DNA of 64,000 nucleotides from Phytophthora sp. 'mugwort' (GCA_033558025.1 JAUCEF010000009.1:3286001-3350000), one strand, 5' to 3'; positions 1 through 12,100 are shown, counted from the first letter of the stretch. Notes: generated by a model from the letters alone, not told the origin. Translations and numbers: made by a program.

Positions 1-1
1 A

Positions 2-946
2 TTTACAATCGAGAATGAATTACCGAACAAAGCCATTGGCAAGGAGAAGCAACAACGAAGTATTTCAAACGCTGGCTTCTGGATCATTGCAGCGGATAAG
101 GCTAGCAGGGTGTCTTTCCTCAAGGCTGAAGACAATTCTCATCAGAAGAACTACAGGGCAGGCGGTTTGAAAAGATGGCTTTTTCACCTCCGATCCGGTC
201 ACTGGTTTCGGTATTTTACTTGTTTGGTCGCCAGGTGGATGCTGCCTTCAATTACATTGCCGCAGTGGATAGTATTTTTACTCAAGCCATCTCTTGTCCG
301 GCAGCTTAATGGAGTTGGACCTGTTGGATTACTCCGTGTTTCCCTCCGAGATCGTGGCAGCTTAGAGCAGTTCCTCAGTCCTGCTCTGCATGGCATACCA
401 TGCGCGAATAATATCGTGATCAGCGAAGCTGGTAACGCCGACAGTATTGATGACGACAAGTTCCGACGGAAGGCACGTCACCAAACGAAGATGGCGCTGG
501 TTAATTATCTTCATGAGGAAGCGCCGCGCATGATTTGGTCGGCTAACCGTCCGTATCCCGCCGAGGTCCAAACTCCAATTGGTATTGAACTCGATGGAGA
601 GTCCCTCCCCGACAGTACAGCAGGACCTACAATTCGTCTTCACCATGTTTGCGAATCCCCGCAGTGCTCGGCAACAGTCCAGCTTGAAAGCCGATGCGCC
701 TTTCAACGATGCCGCAATTGCTGCTACCGAGTCCAGCGGCTTCTGACGCGATCATTGTTTCACTTGAATGCTGAGGCCCGGCAGTCGGCTGTGAATACCC
801 TGCAAGCAGATTTTGCTGTTGACGCATCTCTAGCAGCTACGGAGAGCGGACAATTTTCGGGTCCTAATACACAATGGTGCGTAGCTCATCAGAATAAGCG
901 GCGACGTGGAGAGATATTCAAACAGAAGGACTCGTTGACAGAATAA
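2..946 (+). CDS. Partial gene: 3' part of a protein with a cysteine-rich C-terminus
   Basis: The frame is open from the left edge to a TAA at 946, about 314 codons, so the gene starts outside the window; the first internal GTG or ATG need not be a start. The last third carries a cysteine-rich cluster: C-x4-C, then C-x4-C-x2-CC about 13 residues on, and a final C-x2-H followed by basic residues. This looks like a small zinc-binding module. It distantly resembles the zinc-like tail of Dus1-type tRNA-dihydrouridine synthases, but the preceding 200 residues show no recognisable Dus domain. The N-terminal part has odd composition, so unremoved introns are possible. Function is not assigned. Confidence 0.4.
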   Translation, partial: FTIENELPNKAIGKEKQQRSISNAGFWIIAADKASRVSFLKAEDNSHQKNYRAGGLKRWLFHLRSGHWFRYFTCLVARWMLPSITLPQWIVFLLKPSLVRQLNGVGPVGLLRVSLRDRGSLEQFLSPALHGIPCANNIVISEAGNADSIDDDKFRRKARHQTKMALVNYLHEEAPRMIWSANRPYPAEVQTPIGIELDGESLPDSTAGPTIRLHHVCESPQCSATVQLESRCAFQRCRNCCYRVQRLLTRSLFHLNAEARQSAVNTLQADFAVDASLAATESGQFSGPNTQWCVAHQNKRRRGEIFKQKDSLTE

Positions 947-1037
947 AGCCCGGGAGATGCCATGTACATGCATCTAGCTCATCGGGCAAGTACACAGGCA
1001 AGTAATTCGTCGAATAATTACTGTTGCTGGCAGTGAG

Positions 1038-4000
1038 TTAGTCGCTGTCGTCTCCTTTGGTTTCCTCGCTGCTGTCTTCGTTGTCACTGTCATTACCGAT
1101 ATCACTGCTGCTGCCACTGCTGCTGCTACTGCCGCTGCTGCTACTGGAATCAGTGCCACTACCACTTTCACTCTCTTCGTCGATGATGGGGCCATACAGA
1201 GCCTCGTACCTCTCCACCCACAAGAGCGCTTTGACTTCTTCAATCGTTCGTGGCGAATTTCGCTTTTTCAACTTCTCAAAAATCTCTTTCGCAGTGTTGC
1301 AGTCCTCTCGAAAGGCCGGCGACGTGACCAATTTCAGTGAGACCAACCTCTGAAGCACTCGATAGTAGTGCGTCGGCAGCATGTTCTGGAGCGTCCGCGC
1401 GATGTCAACACGGGTTACTACACCCAGAAGTCCGTTTTGCTTGCAGACCGAACAAACGGCATCCACAAACGTTTTATCCTCCACGTAAACAAGCTTCTTG
1501 AGGACAGGCTGTAGCATTTTCTTGAGCTCTATCAGCCGCAGTCTCCGTTGACGTACAAACATCTTTGTTTTTATACGCATTGTTTTCTCGACTAGCTTCT
1601 CGTCAGGAAAATGCGGATGGGGGCTGGGCAAAACACGTTTCATCTCCTCAATGGCTGCCTTGGAGGAGTCTTTAGTGATCGCGAATATGCCCTTGTCTCT
1701 TTGGCGACGCACGTACATGGCTATAAATTCTTCGTATCGTATTAACAGCCCGACATTCCCGTAATCCTCCATGTTTTTCTGCAAACGATTTCGAAAAAAC
1801 TCCACACAGTAGGCAACAACTTTCGTTGTGGGCACCAGCATGTCCGAGCGACGCAATTTTTGGTGTATCCTTGAGTAGATGTGACGCACAGTGGCATCAG
1901 AGTTTGTATAGACTTCTTCTTCGACCATTCCGACAAAAGCCGGTATCAATACTGGAGTTGATGACGTAGAGATGGCATCTGCCTTGCGCTTTCGTTGAGA
2001 CCGTTCATCACTTGTGCTTGTGTAACCAACTTCAGATTCTAGTGCTTCATAGAGTTCTTCAACAAATTGTGCGTTAACACCTGCTCTGCCTGCTCGTGTT
2101 ACCACCACCTCCGCCTTCTCGCTAGCGGTCTCCTTTTCCACAATAGACTTTCGGTCGATCACGTGTAGGGCGTCCGCGCTACCTTTGAAAATTGGCAGTG
2201 GCGAATTCGTGCGATTGTTGTCTGCCTTAACAGTCACGTGGATAAATGGCATGGCAGAAAATGGTGTATGCACCGCCATGTCTACTGACGTGCTTGAGGC
2301 TGAAGGAAAAAAGCTGCAAACGTGTTGAAAGTGTTAGTGCAGTTCCTGCGTGCAGTAACAACTCCAGATTCGACTCGTACCTTTTGAACAAGCGCAGATG
2401 TTCGTGACTGAATGTCACATCCGACGCAGCCATTGCAGATCGCAGGGCCTCCGTCATTGGAAGCTGGCCAGGAAAAAGCCGATCTGCCACAGCAGCGCGA
2501 TAAATAGATACCTCCATTACAATACTGTCTCGTTTAGAGACATCTACGACTTCCTGCACCGTGCTGGGTCTGGCGAAATAAACTCGTTTCCACCACAGAT
2601 GCTGTGCTCCCACATCTGCAAGTGTTATTTGACTCGAGGGAGATCCTTCGACTTGATCCAGCAAAAATTCATCTTCGTCCATTGCTGCCAGGAGCTCTGC
2701 CAGATTCCTCCACAGTACTAAGGCTACGGTTTCGTATTGAGTAACGTACAAATCGCTGCCGCAGGTGTCCAGTGCTTCAACTAGGACCTCTGTCAATACG
2801 AATGATGACACCGCGCCAGCGCTGGATAGCTCCAGCATTTTTTCCAGAGGGTAACTACAAGAAGGGTCATTCTTCATCCATCTACCAGTACGAAACCCCA
2901 AAGGGTACTATTAGTAGTGAGAAAGCAATACACGCAATAGTGTTAACCTTACCTGGAGTACACAGCGACCTGAGCATCCACTGAATCAGGATAGTAGCAC
3001 CCTAAAAACCCTGCAAGCTGAAAATGAAACAGTGTGAGTTACTAGGCAGATCCGTAACAAATTCTGCCGAGTCATCGTACCATTCTGGGTCCATGAGGAT
3101 CCTCAGGGTTCATGTGGTAGAAAGCCTCTAGGTAATCGCCTGCTGGCTGAACATCCCCCACAAGTACAAGAAGTTGCACATAGTATTCCACGAACATTGC
3201 CGAGTTCGGACTCAATGCGACTGCTCGCCTCATTGCATTGCTGGCGTGCTGATACAGGATGTGAACACCAATGGGCGTTTTGAACAAGTAGTTCGATTCG
3301 ATCACGGATTCGATGCTCTCATTCGTGTCGCAATCATTGCCGACAGTGTCACCCAAGTCGTCGTCTTCCTCGTACTCCATGTTTTCGCGCTTTAGCTTAT
3401 CACGGAGCTCTTTTGACTCAATAAACATGAGCCAATAGCAAAGCATGCCAAAATTTGCAAGTAACCTCACATCACCCTCAACTTCCTCCATCTTAATACC
3501 ATCAAATACCATCGAAACGCAGCTGTGAGATACTCCGAAAGCTTAAATAGTAGGAGTAACTATAGAAAGCATATTAGGCAACTTACCTGCTGAATTTTGT
3601 CTTGATACAAATGGTAGGCCTCATAGAACTCTCCATGAACAATATGAAAGAGCCACATCTCCTTCAAAATCAAAACTTTCTGAATGGACAACATAATATA
3701 TATATCAAAAGTCACTACACCGTAAATGCAGTCGGGAAGATAAGTGCAGCAGGCTGCTTACGTCGATACGCTCAACGTTCAATGCAGCCTCGTAGAAGGT
3801 CATGAGGTCATTACGGTATTCTGGTTGTCGACGAAGGATCTCAAGACTGGCCTAAGAAACACTAAAACTGTAAGATCACTTCGTTGGCTTGTAAAGTTAC
3901 TTTGCTGCCGCATTAGCACGCACCTCGATGCACAAAGCTGGAGTCACCGTGAACCGATGATACATCACCTCCAGCACTTTTGTCGCGCCTGCATAATCTC

Positions 4001-4525
4001 GACCCCCCATCAACTGGAATCAAAAGAAGAATTTGATTAGGCTTTGCTACATCTATCCATTGTTGGATCGCCACTTACCCTCGGCAGCAACTCCTTGAAT
4101 GCCATGCGCAGCCGCGTAACCGTAGTCTTTATATTCAGCTTGCGCTTCCACTGATCGAAGTACAGGTTGTGATCGGGTTTATGGATTAATACGTTGACGT
4201 GTCGGTCGAAAGTCTTCGTTGTTGGCACCAAGCCCTTGATCAGCGGGTTTGTGCCTGCCAGTGCATCGTTGGAATTCTCTGCTCTGGTCGCCCCCACGCC
4301 ATCCCCCATCCGAGCGTCTATATTGCCATCCGCAACAATATCCGGAGCATTTGACATCTTATCGTCGTTGTCCGCCACTCCATCCGAATCTTGGTCCTTG
4401 CTATCATCCGATGCATTGGCGGCTGTGTCCTTGGACCCATCTGACATGCCATATTCTCCACCCATTTGCGTGTCTGCGTCCGATGGACTGTCCGCGGCGA
4501 TCGCCATCTTCTCCTCGTCCACCAT
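1038..4525 (-). CDS. Putative TAF1A-like RNA polymerase I initiation factor subunit, eight exons
   Basis: Eight exons can be joined by GT-AG sites: 4525-4079, 4013-3924, 3851-3762, 3679-3587, about 3491-3081, 3017-2953, 2881-2381 and 2313-1038, giving about 990 residues. All joins keep frame; the exon 4/5 join is the weak one, because only the acceptor before 3491 fits the phase. The N-terminus is acidic and low-complexity. The middle exons encode short helical, TPR-like pieces (residues about 150-450) whose pattern matches my knowledge of TAF1A, the SL1 subunit that helps load Pol I on rDNA promoters in the nucleolus. The C-terminal half is basic and helical and ends in a Ser/Asp/Glu-rich tail. 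At 990 residues it is about twice the length of animal TAF1A, so the extra half may be lineage-specific. The family call is an inference from pattern, not a search. Confidence 0.45.
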
Positions 4526-4620
4526 TCGTGTGTCCGTAAAGTACTAACGTGATATTGTGGAATGGGTATAGCAACATTGATGAATTTAAATGTAATATTT
4601 CGAAAAGCGTTGAAGTTGCC

Positions 4621-5305
4621 CTACTCGAGCTCCTGCTCGCCGTCGTCCTCGCGCAGCAGAATGGCTGCGATCATCTTGAGCTTCCTTTCCATCTACACAC
4701 AGCACGCCGTTGTTAATTACACAGTATTAGAGCCCTAAACGGACACTTGAAGACGCACGAACCCGGTTGTGCGCGCGCAGACTGCGCGTGAGTGTGCTGT
4801 CTGTGGCCTCGAATCGTGCGTGTGAGGCGGCGTGGCGCTCCTGGAGCCCACGCATGATCTCCTGCATGATGGTTTCGATCTGTCCGAAGGTTTCTGCAAC
4901 AACAATGAATATACCGCACAGCATCAGCTCCACATTAGCTCCCAGCGCCTCAGTGGTCAGCACCTTCAACCAGCGTCTCCACTTGTTCCTCCTGCTCGCG
5001 TTTGCGCTTCCTCAGCGTCTCCAAGTGTCCGTAGCACTTGCTCACGTACGGCGTCAGCTGTTCGCCCCCTTCGCTGATCGAGTGGGGAACGTCGTGTTCT
5101 TCTCGGTCCTTCGTCAGTGAGCTGTGCACGGGGGGTATCTCCTCCTCTTCCTCTCCTTCAGTCGCGACGCCGTCTCCACTCGATAGCACCCCGTCTTCGT
5201 TCTCCTGCACAACACCCGATCACATTACTCTCCTACACGCGCCGCCTGACAGTGCTGCGAGATTACATAAATCGGCGTCATCTCGTGCTGCTTTCCCTTC
5301 GTCAT
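4621..5305 (-). CDS. Small coiled-coil protein, four exons
   Basis: Exons 5305-5267, 5204-4964, 4893-4763 and 4692-4621 join in frame with GT-AG introns of 62-70 nt and give 160 residues, ending at TAG 4621-4623. The first exon is only 13 codons; a second Met lies at residue 8. Residues about 15-50 are acidic and disordered. From about residue 60 to 150 the protein is rich in E, K, R, Q and L with heptad-like spacing, so a coiled coil is likely. There is no signal peptide or membrane segment. I do not recognise the family. It lies 95 bp downstream of the TAF1A-like start and 150 bp from the DNAI2 stop, on the same strand. Confidence 0.6.
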
Positions 5306-5456
5306 CCTCGTGTATTCCTTCGTTGCGGTTGTCGATACTAAGTCCAAATGCAATGTGAGCGCGGATGCGGAAGGCGCCAAAAGGGAAACAGAGTGACCAT
5401 CACTCCAACTTCAACTAACAGTTCAAAAGATCAGCTACGAGCACTATGGACTGCTA

Positions 5457-7229
5457 TTACTGGTTGTCATCGTCACCCTTGCCGCCCAACGCGTCGCCGC
5501 CCTTGTGCTCCATGTTCTTGTTCTCCGAGTCCTCCGCCTCCTTGATCATGCCCAGGAAATTGGCGTCCACTGTGCGCAGCAGCTCCTCCATCTTGTCGTC
5601 CTTGAGGCTGCCGCCGCGATCGTCCGCCGCTCCCTCCTCCATCGTGGCCTTCTTACGGCGTAGCTCCTTCTCCTTAGCCTCCAGGTTCTTTTCCCTCTTC
5701 GTCTCACGCTCGAACATGCCGTTGATGGCGGCCTTCTCATTTGGCTGCGAGACTGCGAGGCCGTCCGACAGCTCCATGAGCGAGATCATGCCGTTGCAGT
5801 CTCCCACAGCTACGAGCTTACCGCCGGATCCCGCGTTACCTTGCACGCTGACAGACGAAAGAGCCACATCTCCGACCTTGTGCGAGTACGCCACCTCGTT
5901 CTGACGGTAGAAGAAGTCCCAGATGTCCACCACGCCATCCATCCTTGTGACGAAGAAGACCCCGGCGCGTGTGGGTGACCAGCAGCCTGCGGTCACGTAC
6001 GAATCGTGGTAGATTGTGCTCATGATTGGGGTCTTGAGGTCTTCGCACCACAACCGAGCAGTCCAGTCACCAATAGTGAGGAAGAACTTGTTATGCGTCG
6101 GGTTCCGCTGGATGGCACATACAGGTCCATGGTGCTTGCCTGCTCCTGTGTCGTATAGGGTGATTCCATTATTCTGCTTCGCGTTACGCAAGTTCACACT
6201 GAGGACGGCACCCTGTTCCGTGCCGACGAGGTACTTCGTAGGGCCCGCCTCCGTGTTGTACTCCATTGAAGACCCACCGAACGCCAGACCGTCCTTGTCG
6301 GTGAGAAGCAGCTTGTGTGTGGGCTGTGCAAGGTGACGGATATCCCACCAGAGCATCCAGCCGTCCGTTGAGACGGAGCAGCACTGGTTACCAGTCTTAC
6401 TGGAGATCCAGAAGACGTCGTACACCGGGTCGTGATGTGAGTGCTCTATGATAGACGTCTCCGCGGGAGCGGCACCCGACTTGCGTAGATCGAAGAACGA
6501 GATGAGTCCGTTGTATGAACCAGCGACGAGCTGGTCGACGGACTTGGGGTTGTAGCGCATGCACACTAATGGGGAGGCTGGCTTCAGAGTTGTCTCAGGC
6601 GTGTTCGGATTCAGAACGTCCCAGATGTACGAGTTGGCAGGAAGGCGCGCCGACGCAAACTTTGGATCCTGGAAGTTAAGGATGCAGTAACAGGCTGCCA
6701 TTTTCTGCGGACTCTCGGGATGCCAATCGATCTGCGAGACTGTGCGCTTCACCGGCTCCGGATCGCGGAAGACTGCCAGACCCTTTGCACTAGGCTGCTC
6801 CGTGGTGGCGGCCTCGCCCATGTGTGCAAAATAGTCTTGGTAAATGTTAATGGTGTTGTTCTGCTTGAGAGCACGATCAACCACCGGGCCAAGACATTTG
6901 ACTGCCTGCTTATAATCATCGTCCTTTTCCGCTTTCTTGCGGAATCGCTGCACGTCACTTTGCTCAGCAGGGTCCACATCCTTGGGCCAACCACCCTCCA
7001 CGTGCCGCATGCTGCTGTGCTTAGTCACCAGCCTCTCTGTGTTCACCTCGTGCTCCGACATGTGCGGCGTCGTATCCAGCCTGGTGACCATAGGCCTCCG
7101 TCTCACGTAGTCATTCTCCAGCGCATCAGTGCATGGAATACTCTCCAGCACCTTGGCGTCCACGTTGCGGAAATCGCAGTAGCGTCCGAAGCTCTCTCGC
7201 TGCTTGGTATACAAGTACGCCAGCTCCAT
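5457..7229 (-). CDS. DNAI2: Axonemal dynein intermediate chain 2 (outer-arm IC, WD40)
   Basis: This is a single exon of 590 residues. The start is set at the ATG at 7229, which begins M-E-L-A-Y, like the conserved N-terminus of DNAI2/ODA6-type chains; the open frame runs 40 codons further upstream but with unrelated sequence. Family hallmarks are the conserved block ending H-V-E-G-G-W-P-K-D-V (residues about 75-90), the F-R-K-K run after it, and then about five to seven WD40 repeats (residues 185-480) with W-D ends. The C-terminus is charged and helical (residues 500-590). The protein links outer-arm dynein heavy chains to the A-tubule in flagella and implies that the organism makes motile, flagellated cells such as zoospores. 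Confidence 0.95.
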   Translation of the reverse strand: MELAYLYTKQRESFGRYCDFRNVDAKVLESIPCTDALENDYVRRRPMVTRLDTTPHMSEHEVNTERLVTKHSSMRHVEGGWPKDVDPAEQSDVQRFRKKAEKDDDYKQAVKCLGPVVDRALKQNNTINIYQDYFAHMGEAATTEQPSAKGLAVFRDPEPVKRTVSQIDWHPESPQKMAACYCILNFQDPKFASARLPANSYIWDVLNPNTPETTLKPASPLVCMRYNPKSVDQLVAGSYNGLISFFDLRKSGAAPAETSIIEHSHHDPVYDVFWISSKTGNQCCSVSTDGWMLWWDIRHLAQPTHKLLLTDKDGLAFGGSSMEYNTEAGPTKYLVGTEQGAVLSVNLRNAKQNNGITLYDTGAGKHHGPVCAIQRNPTHNKFFLTIGDWTARLWCEDLKTPIMSTIYHDSYVTAGCWSPTRAGVFFVTRMDGVVDIWDFFYRQNEVAYSHKVGDVALSSVSVQGNAGSGGKLVAVGDCNGMISLMELSDGLAVSQPNEKAAINGMFERETKREKNLEAKEKELRRKKATMEEGAADDRGGSLKDDKMEELLRTVDANFLGMIKEAEDSENKNMEHKGGDALGGKGDDDNQ

Positions 7230-7341
7230 TCTGCAATGTCTTGGGTTCGGCGTCAAATTCGAAGTGACACAGTTCGAGGCAAGATCGCGTCCTTTCGCGT
7301 CCAGCGGTCGCGGCGCTCCTACGCCTGCATCAACAGCACGG

Positions 7342-7387
7342 CAGCACATTCAGCAGCACATTCAGCAGCACATTCAGCAGCACAGTG
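7342..7387. repeat. 12-bp tandem repeat, about 3.5 copies
   Basis: The unit GCAGCACATTCA repeats about three and a half times just upstream of the DNAI2 start, in the presumed 5' region. Being a multiple of three it stays open in several frames, which explains Q/H/S-rich spurious ORFs there. It is a simple microsatellite-like feature with no evident function. Confidence 0.8.
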
Positions 7388-7611
7388 ATGCCGAGATGCA
7401 ACATACAGGGCCTGTTGTATTACAGGCATGAAGACTAGCTCTTGGAGACAAATTCGGCATTTTTCTCGTGCTTTCAGGTTTTCGATTATTGCTGACGCTG
7501 TCTCCTTAACACCATGACATGCAACCAGATGGAGAGGGTCTGCGTTCCAAACATGATCTCTTATCGGTACCCTGGTCTGGCCAATTTACGCTGTCAAAGC
7601 TTCACGATGCC

Positions 7612-7982
7612 TTACGCCCTCTTGTTCACATCCGGGCGACGCTCCAGGTAAAGTCGCAGCTCCTCCACCTCCTCCAGGTCCCGGTGGTACTTCTTCTGCA
7701 AATAGTTGCCAAAGCCAGCGCCCAAGCCCATGAAGAGGACGTGCTCCCACGGGTCTGCACACGGATAACATGATGGGAGTTAGCTCGACTGGAAGAACAA
7801 CAGCAGAGGACGTAGCGGGGTATATCTATTGACATGTTTGCTATGATACAGCGGAGAGACTAACTATAGTGACGGGAAGGGGGTCACGTACGGCGCATGA
7901 ACGGGACCTTCTGCAACACGTTACTGCCGAGCTTGGTGGAGAGGCCCAAGAGGGTGCCGACGGCGATGCCCGTGAAACCCAT
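7612..7982 (-). CDS. Small conserved-looking membrane-associated protein, 77 residues
   Basis: Two exons, 7982-7892 and 7754-7612, join in frame (phase 1) and give 77 residues. The N-terminal 25 residues are Gly/Leu/Thr-rich and could form a membrane helix. The second exon gives a short hydrophobic G-L-G-A-G-F-G stretch followed by a charged helix rich in E, R and L. Size and layout resemble small accessory subunits of mitochondrial inner-membrane complexes (complex I type), but this is only a resemblance. It is divergently arranged with NHP2 (start 8254), with about 270 bp of shared promoter space. Confidence 0.6.
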
Positions 7983-8253
7983 TGCTGCTGCTGCGAAGTC
8001 TTAGTTCCGTGGGTTCTGCCCCCGCACCAGCGGTCATAAATCGCTCGCTTATATAACGATCGTGATTGGTTAGAATAACAGGTAGAGTACTGCACACCAC
8101 ATTGGAGATGGTGGATCGAAGGTTTCTACAGCTTGGCGCAACATCCACGACGGTTGGTTCAGCCTGACCGACGAAAAGCTCCGATACGCCAGCAATTTAC
8201 TTGAGCTTGAGCGTCACCACCTGCGTCCTGTACAGCACCCGAACACGACAGCG

Positions 8254-8777
8254 ATGAGCGACACAGAGAGTAGCAAGAAGCACAGCAGTAGCTCGTACGA
8301 AGAGCGCGTGAAGCACGTTTCAGTGATCGCTAAGCCGCTGGCCACCAGGAAGCAGACCAAGCGCGCCTACAAGGTGGTTAAGAAGGCCACCAAAGTTAAG
8401 GGTATTAAGCGCGGTGTCAAGGAGGTGGTCAAGGGAATTCGTAAGGGAGAAAAGGGCGTCTGCATCATCGCCGGCGACATCTCACCTGTCGACGTCATCT
8501 CGCACATCCCCGTGCTCTGTGAGGAGAACGACATTCCCTACATCTTCACCCCCTCCAAGGTGCGTTCTATAGTGATGATACACTCCAGATTGGCGGCACT
8601 TTCGAGGCTGATATTCTTTGCTTTGCTACTATCTTCTAGGTGGACCTGGGCGCGTCGGCGTTGTCCAAGCGGCCTACGAGCTGCATATTGATCACCCCCA
8701 ACAAGGCGGGCTTTAACGCGCAAGAGGCCTACGACGAGCTGCTCGAGGACGTGAAGAAAGTGCAGCCGACGTATTAG
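8254..8777 (+). CDS. NHP2: H/ACA ribonucleoprotein subunit NHP2 (L7Ae family)
   Basis: Exons 8254-8559 and 8640-8777 join at AAG|GTG (phase 0) across an 80-nt intron; the product is 147 residues. Residues about 35-147 form an L7Ae/L30e/S12e/Gadd45-type RNA-binding fold, with the run of Lys/Gly residues (V-K-G-I-R-K-G) and the I-I-A-G-D-I-S-P-V-D segment typical of NHP2. The N-terminus is short and Ser/Lys-rich. NHP2 binds kink-turns in H/ACA guide RNAs together with Nop10, Gar1 and dyskerin, for rRNA pseudouridylation in the nucleolus. The length is normal for the family. Confidence 0.93.
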
Positions 8778-9189
8778 ATTGTTAGATGGCAGACTGCCTG
8801 TTGTCTGCCGCCGCGTCTCTCCAACTCGTCAACTAGCATACATGTAGCACTTTATCATTAGTCGCTGTGTCTTGTCTTCCATTCTGCTGTTGTGCTTCCA
8901 CATTGAGCTCTCGACTGCAGAAGGATGACAAGCAGCGCTGCGTGTGCAGCTTGTTTGTAAGGCACTTGCTCGTGTATTATAGCTACGTGCCGTTTTGGAT
9001 CTATGTTCTACTACTACCTAGCAGCTATGATAGCTTGCCTAACACTAGGAGTCGCGAGTAAATGAGTTTATGTAAAACGATCACTCTAATCAATCTGTGC
9101 TTGTTAGAGAGCAAGCTCACTTAATTCAAGCACTTTATCGACTACTTGTTGCTGGCACTGTGGCGTTTTCTATATTTCGAAGTACTTGT
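8778..9189. other. Convergent 3' intergenic region
   Basis: These 412 bp lie between the stops of NHP2 (plus) and the JmjC gene (minus). Small ORFs are present but none has coding character; the stretch most likely holds the two 3' UTRs and poly(A) signals. Confidence 0.6.
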
Positions 9190-12100
9190 TTAAAACAAGT
9201 CACTGAAAATACCGCGGGCTACGTCCTCCCAATTCGCGAAGTTCAACGCGCGGGGGAAATAGTGGAACAGGCCCTTGATCGAGCGGCTAGGATGAAGCAG
9301 GACAAGCTGCAGGAAACGCTCCCGCAGGCAACGCCGTTGTGGTGTGTTGTTCTCTTTATCGCGGCGGATATACTCCTGCCAGTACTCGGATGCCAGCGTT
9401 TCCTTCCACAAGTCACGATCGCAGTGCTATTGGACGACAAAGCACACACGTGCACAACAAATTGTTCAATTCGGACCCGAAGAACCAACACCGAAAGGAT
9501 TAAACTTACCAGAGCAGCGAAAAACACGGCGACAAGGTCGTACAACGGATCACCTGTTTTGGCATCAGCAAAGTCGATCACAGAAGTTGGAACCCATTCG
9601 AGCGGGCCAACGAATCGTTCCTTGCGCTTGGTTTCGATTGCTGCCAGCCCTGCAGGTGTTGTGAAGTCGCCCTCTTCCACCTCATCAGAGCTGCTGCTAC
9701 TGCTGCTACTGGTCTCCCATTCCTCCTCAGTATCAAAATGACCATCACTTCCATCATCTTCGCTATCAACGATGCGAGCATGAGTGGCAGTAGTATGGCT
9801 TCGTCTCAAAATTGCCATACGAGGTCCCAGAGGGATGCCTCGTTCCTTCAGGTGAGCTTCGTCGAGAAGGCACAATGACTCGTATGTCAGCTCCTCTTGT
9901 TCCACAAGAAGCGGAATGTACTTCTCACAGCCAATGCACTTCAGGAAAGACGACAGATTCGAAGCTTGGTGTTTACCTGTGACATTCTCGCTTGAAATGA
10001 CCACATCGTCAGGCAGTGCATCCACTTCGGACCCGAGGATGTTTTCGTCAGTCAAGTCACCGTGAAGCAGCACCGGTTTCTTCTCAGATGGCTTCACTGG
10101 AAGCAGCTCCAATACGATAGCATCTCGGTTTGGAGCAGGAAGGAAGCTCTCGAGAAGCCTCATCAGGTGAGCAGGAAGGTGTGTCTCGGTCAGATGGACT
10201 ACAAAGCAACAAACCAATATTACTTTCAGCACATGTTCTCAAACATGATGCAAGTCCCATAAACTTACATGATACGGCACGCTTTCTTTGGCGAAGCAAG
10301 TAGTGAATGTACCAGTCCCACTCAGCCTTGCTGTGGCCGTACACGCCTCGAAAATCTGGATCAATAGGAACCGAGTGCAGCTTCGGCAAGAATTTCTGAC
10401 TGATCCATCCAGCCACGCCCTTCCAGCTGTTAAGAGTAGCACCACCTTTCTTCGTGATCAAGTCGAGGCCAACGCCACCGCTCTTGTACTCTATGATAAC
10501 GTATGGCCATCGCCACATTGGTCCTTCTCCCTCATCATCGTCAACTTCGTCCACGTACAAAAGATGTCCCGAGTGATACAGGCGAGGAACCATTGCTTGG
10601 AGTGACTGGAGTGCGGTATTCGAACTCGCCGGTTTATCAATCATTTGGTAAACAGCTCTCTCGATACGGAAGCAATCCTCCATTGCATAACGTAAAGACA
10701 TGGCGTTCTTCAGCTCATACGGCTGCAAAACGTTCTGCTTGCGGCGCTTGCATGGAGACGGGAGCTCGCTGTCGGTAGAGTCGTAGTTTGGAGCCATATA
10801 CGCCTCAAAGTCAAACTCGCCCCAGTTCTGGTTGTATTGACTGAAAAATTTCACCAGTAAGCGCTTTCCAATCGCAAATGTCGGGTTCACACGAGATGTC
10901 AGGCTCTTCATCTTCGGATATTTGACTTTAGCCACAACATTATTGGCTAAAGTGGTCGTTTCCGTGCTATTCGGCAGAGCTAGCACCTTATGACGCTTAA
11001 GAATCTTCTTCAGTTGAGGCTTCCAGTACTCCAAGACGCGGAACGATTGTTGAAACATTTCTTCGCTCAAGTATCCATTTACATGCGGGATTTGAACGAG
11101 ACGGAAAATGTCAAACGTTTCCGGTCGCGTAGTTCGCAGTTCATGCTGAAACATTGCCAGCGCATCATCTTGTCCATCATTGAGCATGTCTTTCATGAAC
11201 ATGAGAGCGTTATGCGAATCCACGACGTTCTGGGTGACTGCAATCGTGAGGTCCAAGTTCAGTACGAGATGCCACCAGCCATTAGGAACGTAAATCGTCT
11301 CCCCTTCTTCTTGTATAATCTCAAGCGGCCTTTGATCCGGAGTAAGAGTGGGATACACGTGCAGATACCACATGAGTGACGGCATATCAAAGCCACTATC
11401 GCGGTACTCACCGTTCTTGCCGACGTTCACACCCGGCGGCGGTGAATCTGGGGGATAGATCGCCCATCGCTTTCGTCCCTTGACAAGCGAATTCCAGGCA
11501 GAAGTTCTAGCAGGATCCTGGTGCCATGGAGCACCGGTACGCTGAGGTCCAATAACGATCCAGCGAAAGTCTGGCCGGATAGACCCTGGAGCGCGCTTTT
11601 TCTTCTTGTCCTTCCTCACCTTTTTCCCTCCAGCCTCCAACTTCACAGCCTTTGCCGGTTCCTTTTTGCCACTCTTTCCCTCTTCCTCCTCCTCAGGACT
11701 AGCAATCACACTCAAAAAGTCTTCCTTGAACACCTTCAAGTCCTCGACGTTGTAATCTTCCAGCATACCAGGCATCTTCTCCCCAAATCGTGCATCAAAA
11801 ATGTATAACGGTGTCTCATCGTGTTGGTTGCTGGCGTAGTGAAAGTAGTCGGCAAAACTCATTTCCATTGTCGGGCTGCTAGACATGACGTCCAGATTGT
11901 GCGTGATGCGGTGCTTTACATCACTTGGGAACCTTTCAATCAACTTCTCCACTGTCCACTATACAGTATAAAAGCAAACTCATCAGGCACAACATCCAGC
12001 CCCACGAAAATCAACTCCCTTGCCTACCTCCGTCGACGCCTTCCAGCTGCCAATAGCGTTGCGAATGATGAACGGTATTCTCGAGTATTGTCTAGCAGCA

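Noticed and set aside
199..827. Minus ORFs of 86, 114 and 66 codons opposite the left-edge gene
   Set aside because: Overlap the longer open plus frame and each other; no domain features.
6720..7388. 222-codon plus ORF opposite DNAI2
   Set aside because: Shadow of DNAI2; the end is the 12-bp repeat.
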